Positions 20,783 through 29,747 are shown, numbered from the stretch's first letter. The stretch: 33,735 nt of DNA from Rouxiella silvae (GCF_002093625.1 NZ_MRWD01000059.1:1-33735); one strand, 5' to 3'. A program made the numbers and translations. The notes: generated by a model not told the origin, from the letters alone.

Positions 20783-21891
20783 GGCTGCGCCTGATGCTGA
20801 TTAGGGTGAGTGTTGACATCCACCGTGACAGACATCCCCGCTAGCAGGCGTTTTACTGCGTCGTTTGTATCAGTAATGCGAATACGTACTGGCACGCGCT
20901 GAACGATTTTAGTGAAGTTCCCGGTGGCATTATCCGGCGGCAGCAGGGCAAACAACGAGCCGGTTCCTGGAGCGAAACTGTCGACTACGCCGCTAAAATC
21001 GTGGCCGGGGAACGCGTCGACGTGCAGCGTTGCCGCTTGGCCAGGCAACATGTGCGTCAGCTGAGTCTCTTTAAAATTGGCGACCAGATAAAGATCGTTC
21101 TCTGGTACGACGGTTAGCAGGCGCGTACCAGGCTGCACGTATTGTCCAACGCGCACGGCACGATCGCCAACCCGGCCATCCTGCGGGCTATAAATGACGG
21201 TGCCACGATAATCGATATCGGACTGAGCACGGTTGGCCTCTGCGGATGCGAGCTGGGCTTTGGCCTGTTCTATCTGCGCATGCATCGACTGAATTTGCGC
21301 CGAAGCCGATTTTACGGCGGCGACGTTGGCATCATAGTCTGCCTGCGCCTGGTCGCGGCTGCGGCGCAGCTCGGCCAGTTTTTCCTGATTTTCAGCACCG
21401 CTGGCGGCCAGAGGAAGATAGCGCTGATATTCACGATTTGAATAGTTAAGTTGAACCTGTGCAGAACGCTGCTGCGCCTGAGCCTGTTCTATCTGTGCAT
21501 TCTGTCGGTTAATCTCGGCAGTGGCCTGATCGATAGCCGCGCGATCGGCCATAATATTGGCTGAAGCCTGATTCAGTCTGGCTTGATATTGGTCGTCTTC
21601 GAGCTGAACCACCGGCTGACCGGCTTTAACCCATTGGTTATCTTTAACCAAAACTTTTGACACATAGCCCGAAACCTTTGGCGCCAGTGTCACACTGTCG
21701 GCCTGCAAGTAGGCATCATCGGTTGATTCGCTATAACGAGCGATAAAAAACCAGTACAAGAAGGCCATCAGTGCAATCAGCACTGCCACCGCGACAACAC
21801 GGAAAATAATACGGCGTTTTTTATTGGTTTGTGGCTTTACGTTAACTGCGGGTGAGGCTTCTGAGGACGTTGTCATCGAGGCTAGTAACAC
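20779..21891 (-). CDS. HlyD-family (EmrA-type) membrane fusion protein
   Basis: This periplasmic adaptor links the MFS pump to the outer-membrane factor. It has a cytosolic N terminus, one membrane segment (about 29-50, IIFRVVAVAVLIALMAFLYW), a lipoyl half-motif (KVSGYVSKVLVKDNQWVKAG), a long Ala/Gln-rich coiled-coil hairpin (about 105-225), the second lipoyl half and a beta-barrel. GTG 21891 (370 aa) is kept because AAGG lies 8 nt upstream; ATG 21876, five codons later, lacks an evident ribosome-binding site but is possible. It is the first gene of the efflux operon, divergent from the TetR gene. Confidence 0.92.
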   Translation of the reverse strand: MLLASMTTSSEASPAVNVKPQTNKKRRIIFRVVAVAVLIALMAFLYWFFIARYSESTDDAYLQADSVTLAPKVSGYVSKVLVKDNQWVKAGQPVVQLEDDQYQARLNQASANIMADRAAIDQATAEINRQNAQIEQAQAQQRSAQVQLNYSNREYQRYLPLAASGAENQEKLAELRRSRDQAQADYDANVAAVKSASAQIQSMHAQIEQAKAQLASAEANRAQSDIDYRGTVIYSPQDGRVGDRAVRVGQYVQPGTRLLTVVPENDLYLVANFKETQLTHMLPGQAATLHVDAFPGHDFSGVVDSFAPGTGSLFALLPPDNATGNFTKIVQRVPVRIRITDTNDAVKRLLAGMSVTVDVNTHPNQHQAQP

Positions 21892-21928
21892 AGAGAGAAC
21901 CTTTTAAGTGAATTTATTACGCTTGAGA

Positions 21929-21958
21929 TAAATATTCCAAATGGGACAATTATGTCAA
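21929..21958 (-). promoter_or_regulatory. Candidate promoter of the efflux operon
   Basis: On the minus strand TTGACA (21958-21953, perfect -35) is followed after 18 bp by TATTTA (21934-21929) as a weak -10. The start site would be near 21922, about 30 nt before the adaptor GTG. The -35 lies inside the inverted repeat at 21954-21986. Confidence 0.45.
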
Positions 21959-21986
21959 GTGATATACTTTTATTATACAAATTGAC
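21954..21986. promoter_or_regulatory. Candidate operator for the TetR regulator
   Basis: This is an imperfect inverted repeat: 14-bp arms match at 10 positions (GTCAA-N4-TATA mirrored as TATA-N4-TTGAC) around a 5-bp centre. The left arm covers the -35 TTGACA of the efflux operon. The right arm lies just before the TATAAT at 21990-21995 that could serve the tetR gene. Both position and symmetry fit a shared repressor site. Confidence 0.45.
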
Positions 21987-21989
21987 TGT

Positions 21990-21995
21990 TATAAT
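21990..21995 (+). promoter_or_regulatory. Candidate -10 of the tetR-selO unit
   Basis: TATAAT is a perfect -10 hexamer, but the -35 position 17 bp upstream is poor. Alternatively TTGACT at 21982-21987 is a -35 paired with TTGCTA at 22005. Either gives a leader of roughly 10-25 nt before ATG 22024. Confidence 0.35.
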
Positions 21996-22023
21996 TCGCA
22001 TGTTTTGCTACAGGAACTGATTA

Positions 22024-22722
22024 ATGAATGATGACAGCCTCCCTAAACAGCTTCGCCATCCTCCCTCTGGTGGCTATGCCCGCGGTGATGAAACCCGGCA
22101 ACGTATCATTGACAGCGCAATAATTCTGTTTGGAGAATTAGGCTTTGAAGGCGCCTCGACACGGGCGATTGCAAAACTGGCAGGTGTGAACACTCCCGCA
22201 CTGCAATATTATTTCGAGAATAAAGAAGGGCTATACGTCACCTGTGTGGACTTTTTGGCGCAGGAGAGTTATGACTGGTTTGCCCCTCTCCTCAAGCGCA
22301 TTGAGTTGTTGAAAAATCCAGATGCTGAAACCTGCATTGAGATGTTTTGCAAGATGTTGGAGACCGTGCTGGAGCGCGTGTTAAACAATAAGGCCGTGCA
22401 TCAGCGGCGTCTTTTTCACGTGCGAATCAAAATGGGACAGGGGCCGGAAAGGGCAGCAAGTCTGTTCAATGAAAAACTTCTCTGCCACATCCATCTTGCC
22501 GGTGTCACGCTGGTTTCGCGCATATCCGGCAGTTCGATCGACGATGAGCAGACGCAGATCAGAGTGCTTTCGCTGTTTGGCCTTGCCACGACGTTTTATA
22601 CCGTGAAGCATCCAGCGTTAAGCGCTCAGGATGACAGTCATTTTCCCGATGATAAAATGGCATTAATCAAACGTAACGTCCGCGAGCAGTGCCAGGTACT
22701 GATGCGCAGTTGGATGGTTTAA
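22024..22722 (+). CDS. TetR/AcrR-family regulator, CecR-like
   Basis: This 232-aa regulator has an N-terminal TetR DNA-binding domain (about 23-75; helix-turn-helix STRAIAKLAGVNTPALQYYF, then ENKEGLY). Its C-terminal ligand domain looks like the CecR (YbiH)/DUF1956 group, but I judge this only from general similarity. It lies divergent from the efflux operon and in front of a candidate operator, so it probably represses the pump and itself. AGGA lies about 8 nt before the ATG. selO starts 9 bp after its stop and is probably on the same mRNA. Confidence 0.88.
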   Translation: MNDDSLPKQLRHPPSGGYARGDETRQRIIDSAIILFGELGFEGASTRAIAKLAGVNTPALQYYFENKEGLYVTCVDFLAQESYDWFAPLLKRIELLKNPDAETCIEMFCKMLETVLERVLNNKAVHQRRLFHVRIKMGQGPERAASLFNEKLLCHIHLAGVTLVSRISGSSIDDEQTQIRVLSLFGLATTFYTVKHPALSAQDDSHFPDDKMALIKRNVREQCQVLMRSWMV

Positions 22723-22731
22723 AGAGGGCTT

Positions 22732-24174
22732 ATGCCGCAATTCGAACACCACTATTTCGACCAATTACCCGGTTTTTATACTGAATTGCAACCTACGCCG
22801 CTCAAGGGCGCAAAACTGCTGTATCACAGTGTACCGTTGGCGGAAGAGTTGGGGCTGGACGCATCGTTGTTCAACAGTGAAAACTCTGCCTATTGGAGCG
22901 GTGAAAAGCTGTTTCCAGGCATGAAACCTTTGGCTCAGGTTTACAGCGGTCATCAGTTTGGTCAATGGGCAGGTCAGCTCGGCGATGGGCGCGGCCTGCT
23001 GCTCGGCGAACAAAAATTGTCCGACGGGCGGTATCTCGACTGGCACCTAAAAGGCGCGGGGTTGACCCCTTATTCACGCATGGGCGACGGGCGTGCCGTT
23101 TTGCGTTCGGTCGTGCGCGAGTTTCTTGCCTCTGAGGCGTTACATCATCTCAGTATTCCTACCACCCGCGCGTTAACGATTGTCACCAGCGAAGAGCCGA
23201 TTTATCGCGAGCAGGCAGAACGAGGTGCAATGCTCATTCGCATAGCGCCGAGCCACATCCGTTTTGGGCACTTTGAGCATTTTTATTACCGCAAACAGCC
23301 TGAACAGGTCGCCATGCTGGCTGATTATGCGATTGAACATTTTTGGCCAACGCTGGCTGCGGAGAAAGACCGTTACCTGCTGTGGTTCACCGACGTGGTG
23401 GCGCGCACGGCAAGCCTGGTCGCTAAATGGCAGAGCGTCGGTTTTGCTCACGGCGTGATGAATACCGACAATATGTCGATTCTCGGCCTGACCCTCGACT
23501 TTGGGCCTTATGGTTTCCTCGACGACTATAAGCCGGACTTTATCTGTAATCACACCGACAGCCAGGGTCGTTATAGTTTTGATAACCAACCTGCGGTAGC
23601 TTACTGGAATTTACATCGGCTGGCGCAGGCGTTATCTGGGCTGATGTCGACTGAACACTTGCAAACGGCCATTGCCGCCTACGAACCGACGCTGATGGCC
23701 GAGTATGGCAAACTGATGCGTGCCAAACTGGGATTCTTTAGCGAAAATAAACAAGATAACGCTCTCCTGACCGATTTATTGAGCCTGATGGCCAAAGAGG
23801 GGCGCGATCATACCCAGACCTTCCGTCTGCTGAGCGAGGTTGAACAGGCCGATGCGGGCTCACGTTTGCGTGATGAATTTATTGACCGCGATGCGTTTGA
23901 CTCTTGGTATCAGGCTTATCGTCAACGTTTGTTGCTTGACGATAAAGGCGACAGCGAGCGGCAGCAGGCGATGAAACAGGTTAATCCACGCGTAATCCTG
24001 CGCAATTATCTGGCGCAGGAAGCCATTGAAGGCGCAGAAGTTGATAACATTACTCAGCTTACGGCGCTGCATAATGCGTTACAACAGCCCTACAGCGACG
24101 ATCCGCGTTTTGATAAACAGGCCGCTTTGCCGCCTGACTGGGGTAAACATCTCGAAGTTTCTTGCTCAAGCTAA
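22732..24174 (+). CDS. selO: Protein adenylyltransferase SelO (YdiU)
   Basis: SelO is a pseudokinase-fold enzyme that transfers AMP from ATP to Ser, Thr or Tyr of target proteins; in E. coli it acts in oxidative stress. The 480-aa product matches E. coli YdiU (478 aa). The nucleotide-site segments [20 protein letters not shown] (106-125), HGVMNTDN (240-247, active-site D246) and DFGPYGF (256-262, metal ligand D256) are intact. It ends in VSCSS, keeping the C-terminal cysteine that replaces the selenocysteine of animal SelO and may form a regulatory disulfide. AGAGGG precedes the ATG. It is placed after the TetR gene and convergent with hmuV. Confidence 0.95.
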   Translation: MPQFEHHYFDQLPGFYTELQPTPLKGAKLLYHSVPLAEELGLDASLFNSENSAYWSGEKLFPGMKPLAQVYSGHQFGQWAGQLGDGRGLLLGEQKLSDGRYLDWHLKGAGLTPYSRMGDGRAVLRSVVREFLASEALHHLSIPTTRALTIVTSEEPIYREQAERGAMLIRIAPSHIRFGHFEHFYYRKQPEQVAMLADYAIEHFWPTLAAEKDRYLLWFTDVVARTASLVAKWQSVGFAHGVMNTDNMSILGLTLDFGPYGFLDDYKPDFICNHTDSQGRYSFDNQPAVAYWNLHRLAQALSGLMSTEHLQTAIAAYEPTLMAEYGKLMRAKLGFFSENKQDNALLTDLLSLMAKEGRDHTQTFRLLSEVEQADAGSRLRDEFIDRDAFDSWYQAYRQRLLLDDKGDSERQQAMKQVNPRVILRNYLAQEAIEGAEVDNITQLTALHNALQQPYSDDPRFDKQAALPPDWGKHLEVSCSS

Positions 24175-24182
24175 GTCCAAAA

Positions 24183-24212
24183 CACGCCCAGATTCGCAAG
24201 ATTCAGGGTGTG
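24183..24212 (+). terminator. Possible terminator after selO
   Basis: CACGCCC pairs with GGGTGTG (one G-T) across a 16-nt loop, 9 nt after the selO stop. GATTTTTATC lies a few bases further on. It sits in the 79-bp convergent gap with hmuV. It is weak because of the long loop and offset T tract. Confidence 0.35.
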
Positions 24213-24253
24213 AAGCTGATTTTTATCTGATTATTTCCTGATATTACTCTGAG

Positions 24254-25069
24254 TCAGTGGCGTAAAAACACTTGGGGAACGGGGCTCTCTGGGTGATTTA
24301 CCACCCCAAGATCAGCACGATACCAGCGCTGTAATACGTCAGTTTGCAATACCTCTTTTGGCGAACCCGCCGCCACCAACTCTCCCTGATGCAACAGCAG
24401 GATCCGATCGGCATAAAGCGCAGCCAGGTTCAAATCATGCAATACGCAGCAAACGGCCAGCGGCGACTGGCGGGTTAAGCGATGCAATAAACGCAGACTA
24501 TGCTGCTGGTGGTAAAGGTCCAGCGCCGAGGTGGGTTCGTCTAGAAATAGCCAGCGTGGTGAAGGGTTGGTGCTCCACAGTTGAATAAGCACACGCGCAA
24601 GCTGTACACGCTGCTGCTCCCCGCCTGAAAGTTGCCGATAATCTCTGTCGGCCAGTGAAAGGCAGTCTGTCTGTTCAAGCACCTGCTGCAAAGCCATCTG
24701 CAACTGAGCATTATTGTGTGGCGAACGCCCAAGGCTCACAATTTGCCGTACGCTATAGCCAAACGCCAGCTCACTGTTTTGACGCATAACCGCGCGGGTG
24801 CGTGCCAGCTCCAGCGGGTTCCAGCGCGCAAGTGGACGACCTTGCAGCGTGCAGTCGCCAGACTCTGGCGTAAGATACCCGGTTAATAGTCGCAGCAGGG
24901 TGGACTTTCCTGCGCCATTGGGACCAATCAGCGCCACCAGCTCCCCGCTGGTCAATTGCAGCGAAATATCTTTGATAAGCCTACGATTATCCGCCTTATA
25001 AGACAGATGGCTGGCCTCGAGAAGGTTTATGGCTTGAACGTCAGGATTATCTGAAGTCGTATCAGTCAC
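24254..25069 (-). CDS. hmuV: Haem ABC transporter ATP-binding protein HmuV
   Basis: This 271-aa ATPase of the iron/haem ABC importer has Walker [10 protein letters not shown] (about 49-57), signature [15 protein letters not shown] (about 146-160), Walker [13 protein letters not shown] and the switch histidine in VLHDLN. Two copies would drive haem through HmuU. It starts with GTG at 25069, overlapping the hmuU stop by 8 bp, with no clear ribosome-binding site; coupling is likely. It is the last gene of hmuSTUV. Confidence 0.94.
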   Translation of the reverse strand: MTDTTSDNPDVQAINLLEASHLSYKADNRRLIKDISLQLTSGELVALIGPNGAGKSTLLRLLTGYLTPESGDCTLQGRPLARWNPLELARTRAVMRQNSELAFGYSVRQIVSLGRSPHNNAQLQMALQQVLEQTDCLSLADRDYRQLSGGEQQRVQLARVLIQLWSTNPSPRWLFLDEPTSALDLYHQQHSLRLLHRLTRQSPLAVCCVLHDLNLAALYADRILLLHQGELVAAGSPKEVLQTDVLQRWYRADLGVVNHPESPVPQVFLRH

Positions 25070-26090
25070 GGCGTTGCCCTCCGGCCCGTAATATCAGCCA
25101 CAGAAAGTAGGGGCCACCCAGCAGGGCGGTGAGCAGGCCAACCGGCATTTCAGCCGGGGCGACTATCGTGCGTGCCAAGGTGTCAGCCAATAGCAGCAGA
25201 CAAGCGCCGCCAAGCGCAGAGCCAGGCAGTAACCAGCGATGATCGGCACCGACTTGCATCCGCAGCAGATGAGGAATGACTAAGCCAATGAAGCCGATAA
25301 TGCCGCAAACGGATACGCAGGCGCCGACCAGGAGTGCGCTCAGCAGCAGCAAAATGCGCTGAGTCTGCCGTACATTTACGCCAAGATAGTGTGCATCCTC
25401 ATCGCCAAGCTGCAGCAAATTCAGTTTGCGGGCCAAAAATTGGGTGGCGACACTGGCGGGAATGATCACCGACGTAGCAACAGTTAACGTAGACCACTGT
25501 GCCTGACCCAGCGTGCCCATACTCCACAGTGAAAACTGACGCAGTTGGCTGTCGTTGCTGATATAGGTGAGCACGCCAACGGCCGCGCCACAAATGGCAT
25601 TGATGGCTATACCGGCCAGCAGCAGCCTTGACAGTCCGTTTTGACCCATCCGGCTGAGCATGAAGACGATAAATGAGATAACTAGACTGCCGCAGAAAGC
25701 CCCCAGCATTTGGCTATACAGCGCCATCACCGGTAACAGCGGCAGAGGAAAAACAATCATCAGCGCCACAAAAAGCGCTGCGCCGCTGCTTATTCCCAGC
25801 AGTCCAGGGTCCGCCAGCGGGTTGCGAAAAACCCCCTGCATCACGGTGCCCGAGCAGGCCAATCCACATCCCACTACCATCGCCAGCAGCACGCGGGGCA
25901 GGCGAATAGTGACCCAGATTTGCCACAGCTCATTGTCAAACGGGCGGTGCAACAGCGTTGGAATCGAAAGGGCGAGGGCACCGCTGTTGGCCGCCATCAC
26001 CGCTAAAATGATTAGCAATAGCCCCAGCCCGAGTAAAATCCATAGCTGACTGGCAACCCGCTGGCGCAGCGGCGTGCTGATACTGCTCAT
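25062..26090 (-). CDS. hmuU: Haem ABC transporter permease HmuU
   Basis: This 342-aa permease of the BtuC/FecCD family has about ten membrane helices. Typical family stretches are visible: [22 protein letters not shown] near 60-82, [19 protein letters not shown], and the ATPase-contact loop [15 protein letters not shown] near 263-277. Two copies form the channel that takes haem from HmuT. The start overlaps the hmuT stop as ATGA. Confidence 0.95.
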   Translation of the reverse strand: MSSISTPLRQRVASQLWILLGLGLLLIILAVMAANSGALALSIPTLLHRPFDNELWQIWVTIRLPRVLLAMVVGCGLACSGTVMQGVFRNPLADPGLLGISSGAALFVALMIVFPLPLLPVMALYSQMLGAFCGSLVISFIVFMLSRMGQNGLSRLLLAGIAINAICGAAVGVLTYISNDSQLRQFSLWSMGTLGQAQWSTLTVATSVIIPASVATQFLARKLNLLQLGDEDAHYLGVNVRQTQRILLLLSALLVGACVSVCGIIGFIGLVIPHLLRMQVGADHRWLLPGSALGGACLLLLADTLARTIVAPAEMPVGLLTALLGGPYFLWLILRAGGQRRD

Positions 26091-26917
26091 TTTACCTGTT
26101 CCGCCGCCTGGCGAAGACTTGCCAGTACCGCCGGTGTTTCAAGACCAAAACCCAGCAGTGCCATGTCATCAACCACCAATACACGTTTGTTCCTTCCCGC
26201 TGGCGTTAACGCCATACCAGGGAGTTTCCATACGTTGTCGATTCCGCCCAATGTTTTAACCCCATCGGGGGTCAACAGCAGCAGGTCGGGTGCGGCTGCC
26301 ACAATGCCTTCCTGAGAAAGTGGGCGGTAGCGGCTAAAACCCTGCATCGCGTTTTGCGCGCCAGAGGAGGTGATAATCGCGTCGGCGGCGGTATTTTGCC
26401 CCGCGGCCATTGCGCTCATTCCGCCATGACTCATGATAAACAGCACCTTGACGTGCAGCGGTGTGCCTTTAACTGCTTTTAACTGACTATGATAATCAGC
26501 AATCAGTTTATCGCCTTCGGCCTGTCGATTTAACGCCGTCGCCACCACTTCAATTTTTTGTACTACAGTGTCGAGTGTTGGATTGCCTGGCACACGAACG
26601 ACCTTCACATTACTTTGTGAAACCTGCTGCAGCGCAAGGGAAGGTTGAGCCAGGTCTGAACTCAGCACCAACGTCGGCCTGGTCGAAAGAATGCCTTCGG
26701 CATTGAGCTGACGCATATACCCGACGTCTGGTAACTTGGTCGCCTTGTCTGGATGTGTGCTGGTGCTGTCGCGGGCGACCAGCTCGTCACCGGCGCCCAG
26801 GGCATAAACGATTTCTGTTACATCGCCGCCGATGCTGACTATCCGTTCTGCTGCCTGCGTTGATGCAAGCGCAGCGAGACATATCCCCATCAGCGCAAGC
26901 TTTAAGCCCATATTCAT
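26087..26917 (-). CDS. hmuT: Periplasmic haem-binding protein HmuT
   Basis: This 276-aa substrate-binding protein of the FecB/HmuT class has a Sec signal peptide (about 1-23, ending STQAAE). It is followed by [19 protein letters not shown], the usual opening of haem-binding members, and [19 protein letters not shown] later. It carries haem from the outer-membrane receptor to HmuUV. The ATG overlaps the hmuS stop (ATGA). An ATG two codons later is an alternative start. Confidence 0.94.
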   Translation of the reverse strand: MNMGLKLALMGICLAALASTQAAERIVSIGGDVTEIVYALGAGDELVARDSTSTHPDKATKLPDVGYMRQLNAEGILSTRPTLVLSSDLAQPSLALQQVSQSNVKVVRVPGNPTLDTVVQKIEVVATALNRQAEGDKLIADYHSQLKAVKGTPLHVKVLFIMSHGGMSAMAAGQNTAADAIITSSGAQNAMQGFSRYRPLSQEGIVAAAPDLLLLTPDGVKTLGGIDNVWKLPGMALTPAGRNKRVLVVDDMALLGFGLETPAVLASLRQAAEQVK

Positions 26918-27945
26918 GCGGTAACACCCCGTGCGAGCAGTGAGGAAATTTGGTCGCGCCAGACGCTCTGTTCGGGATGACCCTCAGTACGTTGACCAAA
27001 CAGCTGGGCAATTTGGCTGCCGTCGGCGGCAAAAAGCTCCAGGCTGGTGACAAAACCGTCTTTTGTCGGCTTGCGTGTGACCCAGCTTTCGGCAATCGCA
27101 GATTCAACTACGTGCAACGTAAAACGCGCATTGAACACATTAATCCACTCGCTGTGCGGCACGACTTTTTCAATTTGGCCGGTAAAAATCTGCACGCAGC
27201 CTTTATTGCTGACGAAAATCATCAACTCGTTCTGATGTTCGCAGGCGGTATGAAGAATTTGCGTCAATGAACCCTTGTCTACCTGATAGGCCAAGTCATC
27301 GCTGACTGCGCGGAAGGCCTGCTGACGAGTCAGGTTGCGGCGGCGAAGCAGTTGGAAGAACTGATGAACATCGGTCATTTCACGCCATTCTGCGTCCAGA
27401 CCCTGTGTATCTCCAGTTACCGGGACGACAACTTCTGCGGCTTTTAAGCGGAGTGGCAGAGGTGATTTTGTAGTATAGGTTTCAACCAGCTCTGCCCATT
27501 TTTGACTGTCGGTTTCATCGGTGGCATAGACTTTATGTACGGCATGGCCCTGCGCATCAAAGAATTGGAAACTGTGACGCGGCCCTTTCGGTGAGGCTTC
27601 AGTCAGCGCATAAATGGCCTGCCATTGACTTAGAAAAAGGCGTAAGTCGAGTGCGCGCGGGTTAAGGATTAGTCCAGCATGACCTTTCAGATGTTGATTT
27701 TTATATTCACCCTGCTGCTCGTGAACCGCAAACTCATTGCGAGTAATTGATTTTGTGCCTCCCACGTTTTCGAGCGCGGCCAGCAATGTGCGTGCATCTA
27801 CGTCAAGCCTGACAGCGTCAAAGGAGACGCGCGCTTCAGTCAGTTCGGCTTCACTGACACCCAGAATACCGGCTAAGTCCCTGGCGTATTTCCCCGGGTT
27901 CTGTTCTTTAGCTTGCAGATAAGTTTCATAGCTGACTTGGGTCAT
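26914..27945 (-). CDS. hmuS: Haemin-degrading / haem transport factor HmuS
   Basis: This cytosolic protein of the HemS/ChuS/HmuS family binds haem after import and releases iron or passes haem on. Two tandem HemS domains are present (about 10-165 and 185-340). The axial haem ligand is expected at H194 in [12 protein letters not shown], matching H196 of Yersinia HemS. I start it at ATG 27945 (343 aa; GAGAAG 6 nt upstream); ATG 27951, two codons earlier, is possible but would directly abut that motif. It is the first gene of hmuSTUV and lies 59 bp downstream of a Fur box. Confidence 0.94.
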   Translation of the reverse strand: MTQVSYETYLQAKEQNPGKYARDLAGILGVSEAELTEARVSFDAVRLDVDARTLLAALENVGGTKSITRNEFAVHEQQGEYKNQHLKGHAGLILNPRALDLRLFLSQWQAIYALTEASPKGPRHSFQFFDAQGHAVHKVYATDETDSQKWAELVETYTTKSPLPLRLKAAEVVVPVTGDTQGLDAEWREMTDVHQFFQLLRRRNLTRQQAFRAVSDDLAYQVDKGSLTQILHTACEHQNELMIFVSNKGCVQIFTGQIEKVVPHSEWINVFNARFTLHVVESAIAESWVTRKPTKDGFVTSLELFAADGSQIAQLFGQRTEGHPEQSVWRDQISSLLARGVTA

Positions 27946-27995
27946 GAGCATCTTCTCGCGAGTGAATAGTCGTACAGAAATTAATGTTAATGGGA

Positions 27996-28024
27996 ATTAC
28001 TATCAAATTGATAATCATTATCAA
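27996..28024 (-). promoter_or_regulatory. Candidate hmuS promoter
   Basis: On the minus strand TTGATA (28024-28019) is followed after 17 bp by AGTAAT (28001-27996). The -35 and spacer are covered by the Fur box. The start would be near 27989, about 44 nt before the hmuS ATG. Confidence 0.5.
28004..28022. promoter_or_regulatory. Fur box of hmuSTUV
   Basis: The 19-bp stretch ending in TTGATAATCATTATC matches 16 of 19 positions of the Fur consensus GATAATGATAATCATTATC; the last 14 bases are identical. It overlaps the candidate hmuS promoter, so iron-loaded Fur should repress the operon. Confidence 0.8.
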
Positions 28025-28253
28025 GTTAATGCAAGATCACATCAAGCGATATTTGATAACAAACTTAGCAGAGAACACTGCCATCCATGAGTGAGTGTGG
28101 AGGGTTTATCTAGGCTTTGGAATAGGGTTTTTGTAGCATGCAAACTGAAGTTAACTGTATCGAGAATTTTTGCTGAGTAGCGGGGACACATTTGCTCATA
28201 TTGCTGTCATGTTGCATACAAAAAACTCTGCAATAGACAGTCTTGTACAGGGC

Positions 28254-28503
28254 TCAGTTGCGTGAGTGATTACGTAGCTTTTTCGTGCTGTAACCTTTAT
28301 GAATGATGATTGTATTTTCTGATGGACAAGTAATGACGTTCATTTCGATACCTAAACCAATGGCATGTTCCACATTATTGACACCCATTTTTTTACAATA
28401 TTTGCCATATGGAATTTCACCGTGCTGGCGGCGATATTAAGTAAGTTAGCAGTTTCGGAATACGTTTTACCCATGCTATTAGTAATTTTGAAACTCATTA
28501 GAG
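28254..28503 (-). pseudogene. Remnant of a quorum-sensing type LuxR regulator (C-terminal HTH)
   Basis: Read on the minus strand, two frames together encode a LuxR helix-turn-helix. The first gives MGKTYSETANLL and STVKFHMANIVKK. After a run of seven A's the frame must shift by one base to continue MGVNNVEHAIGLGIEMNVI and about 30 further residues to the TGA at 28254. The TVKFH-N-IVKK-GV-N--HAI pattern is typical of acyl-homoserine-lactone responsive LuxR proteins (SdiA/ExpR/YenR type). The ligand-binding half is absent; in-frame TGA codons lie just upstream, and terminator-like hairpins occupy the space before aroH. No luxI is visible. It looks like a decayed gene, not an assembly slip alone. 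Confidence 0.8.
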
Positions 28504-28532
28504 AAAAGGCTCATGCTCAACATGAACCTTTT
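28504..28532. terminator. Stem-loop between aroH and the luxR remnant
   Basis: AAAAGG-C-TCATG pairs with CATGA-A-CCTTTT around the loop CTCAA: an 11-bp stem with one mismatch, flanked by A and T runs on both sides. This suits a bidirectional intrinsic terminator. Confidence 0.6.
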
Positions 28533-28553
28533 TGCTCTAACTCAAAAGAGTCG

Positions 28554-28592
28554 GGGGGACTTTTTATTCGCGTATTAGCTAAAACGTCCCCC
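28554..28592 (-). terminator. Hairpin after aroH
   Basis: GGGGGAC and GTCCCCC pair, with TTTT/AAAA able to extend the stem past one mismatch. On the minus strand it lies 15 nt after the aroH stop. On the plus strand it is followed by TAAACTTTTTATC. It probably terminates aroH together with the hairpin at 28504-28532. Confidence 0.5.
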
Positions 28593-28607
28593 TAAACTTT
28601 TTATCTA

Positions 28608-29660
28608 TCATGCCTCAAAGCGACTGCGAGTGGCTTCTGCCAGCATCTCGAGCAGCGTCTCGGTATCGTCCCAGTTCAGGCAAGGGTCGGTAATAGATTG
28701 ACCATAAACCAGAGGCTCACCGTTTACCATTTTCTGCGTGCCTTCAATCAGGAAACTTTCCGCCATAATTCCGGCGATGCCATTACCGCCGTTGCGAATT
28801 TGCTGACAAATATCCTGCGCCACGTCGAGCTGACGACGGTGCTGCTTCTGACAGTTACCGTGACTGAAATCCACCACCAGACGCTGCGGGAGGTCAAATT
28901 CTGCCAGATTGCCACAGGCCTCAGCGAGGTCTTTGGCATGATAGTTTGGCGTTTTACCGCCGCGCATAATCACGTGGCCATAAGGGTTACCAGAAGTGCG
29001 GTAGACCGTCATTTGCCCACTCTTGTCTGGAGACAGGAACATATGACTAACGCGAGCGGCGCGAATGGCATCGATAGCAATTTGCGTATTGCCGTCGGTG
29101 CCATTTTTAAACCCGACCGGGCAGGAGAGCGCCGAGGCCATTTCACGGTGGATCTGGCTTTCAGTGGTGCGTGCGCCGATAGCGCCCCAGCTGATTAAAT
29201 CGGCAAAATATTGGCCGATGACCATGTCGAGAAACTCTGTTGCAGTCGGCATACCTATTTCATTGATCGCCAACAACACTTTACGCGCCAGTTCAATGCC
29301 GTGATTAACGCGATAGCTGCCGTTGAGGTCCGGATCGGAAATAAGCCCCTTCCAACCCACAACGGTGCGCGGCTTTTCAAAGTAGGTACGCATAACAATC
29401 TCAAGACTGTCTTGGTATTTTTCACGCAGTACGTTGAGTTTGCCCGCGTAATCTATCGCCGCTTCAATATCGTGTATCGAGCATGGGCCGACAACGACCA
29501 GCAGACGTTTATCTTCGCCGCTGATGATTTTCTCAATTCTTTCACGCGCGGCCGTAACGTTTGTTGCAACAGAAGGTGTAAGCGGCAGTTTCTCAGCCAG
29601 TGCCATAGGCGTTATTAGGCTGCCGACGCGCGTCGTACGCAGTTCATCCGTTTGTGACAT
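28608..29660 (-). CDS. aroH: 3-deoxy-7-phosphoheptulonate (DAHP) synthase, AroH type
   Basis: AroH condenses PEP with erythrose-4-phosphate, the first step of the shikimate pathway. The 350-aa class I enzyme is most like the tryptophan-sensitive E. coli AroH (348 aa): the N terminus TDELRTTRVGSLITP aligns with it, and VVGPCSIHD, RTYFEKPRTVVGWKGL, GARTTESQIHRE and DFSHGNCQKQHRRQL are the PEP- and metal-binding signatures. GAGAA precedes the ATG. It is downstream of ppsR by 193 bp with its own candidate promoter. Assignment to the Trp-sensitive isoform rests on overall resemblance. Confidence 0.93.
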   Translation of the reverse strand: MSQTDELRTTRVGSLITPMALAEKLPLTPSVATNVTAARERIEKIISGEDKRLLVVVGPCSIHDIEAAIDYAGKLNVLREKYQDSLEIVMRTYFEKPRTVVGWKGLISDPDLNGSYRVNHGIELARKVLLAINEIGMPTATEFLDMVIGQYFADLISWGAIGARTTESQIHREMASALSCPVGFKNGTDGNTQIAIDAIRAARVSHMFLSPDKSGQMTVYRTSGNPYGHVIMRGGKTPNYHAKDLAEACGNLAEFDLPQRLVVDFSHGNCQKQHRRQLDVAQDICQQIRNGGNGIAGIMAESFLIEGTQKMVNGEPLVYGQSITDPCLNWDDTETLLEMLAEATRSRFEA

Positions 29661-29719
29661 GTGATTCTCTAAAATTTTTTTCTTCTCAACGGCAGGAGTG
29701 CCGGGAAGTGATGAATGTC

Positions 29720-29747
29720 ACAATAACGCAAAATCAGCGCATTTCAA
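29720..29747 (-). promoter_or_regulatory. Candidate aroH promoter
   Basis: On the minus strand TTGAAA (29747-29742), a 16-bp spacer and TATTGT (29725-29720) give a start near 29713 and a leader of about 53 nt. The leader contains a small hairpin CGGCA-CTCC-TGCCG (29690-29703). No CTAG-containing TrpR operator is seen here. Confidence 0.4.

Larger units (their letters stand above)
27946..28253. other. Non-coding region upstream of hmuS
   Basis: This stretch of about 300 bp holds the Fur box and promoter of hmuS near its left end (27996-28024). I searched both strands for hemP and for the end of a TonB-dependent receptor and found neither. The remainder is AT-rich with no ORF above about 30 codons. 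Confidence 0.6.

Noticed and set aside
23173-23589. 138-codon open frame antisense to selO
   Set aside because: It is a by-product of the codon composition of selO; no motif, no ribosome-binding site, no family resemblance.
28108-28200. 29-codon minus-strand ORF as hemP
   Set aside because: It lacks the conserved HemP C-terminal pattern (Q-R-T--GKLILTK type) and is too short.
28365-28595. 76-codon plus-strand ORF after the haem locus
   Set aside because: The opposite strand explains this stretch as a LuxR remnant followed by terminator hairpins; the ORF product resembles nothing known.
29211-29618. 135-codon open frame antisense to aroH
   Set aside because: It is a shadow of a conserved gene with no recognisable domain.
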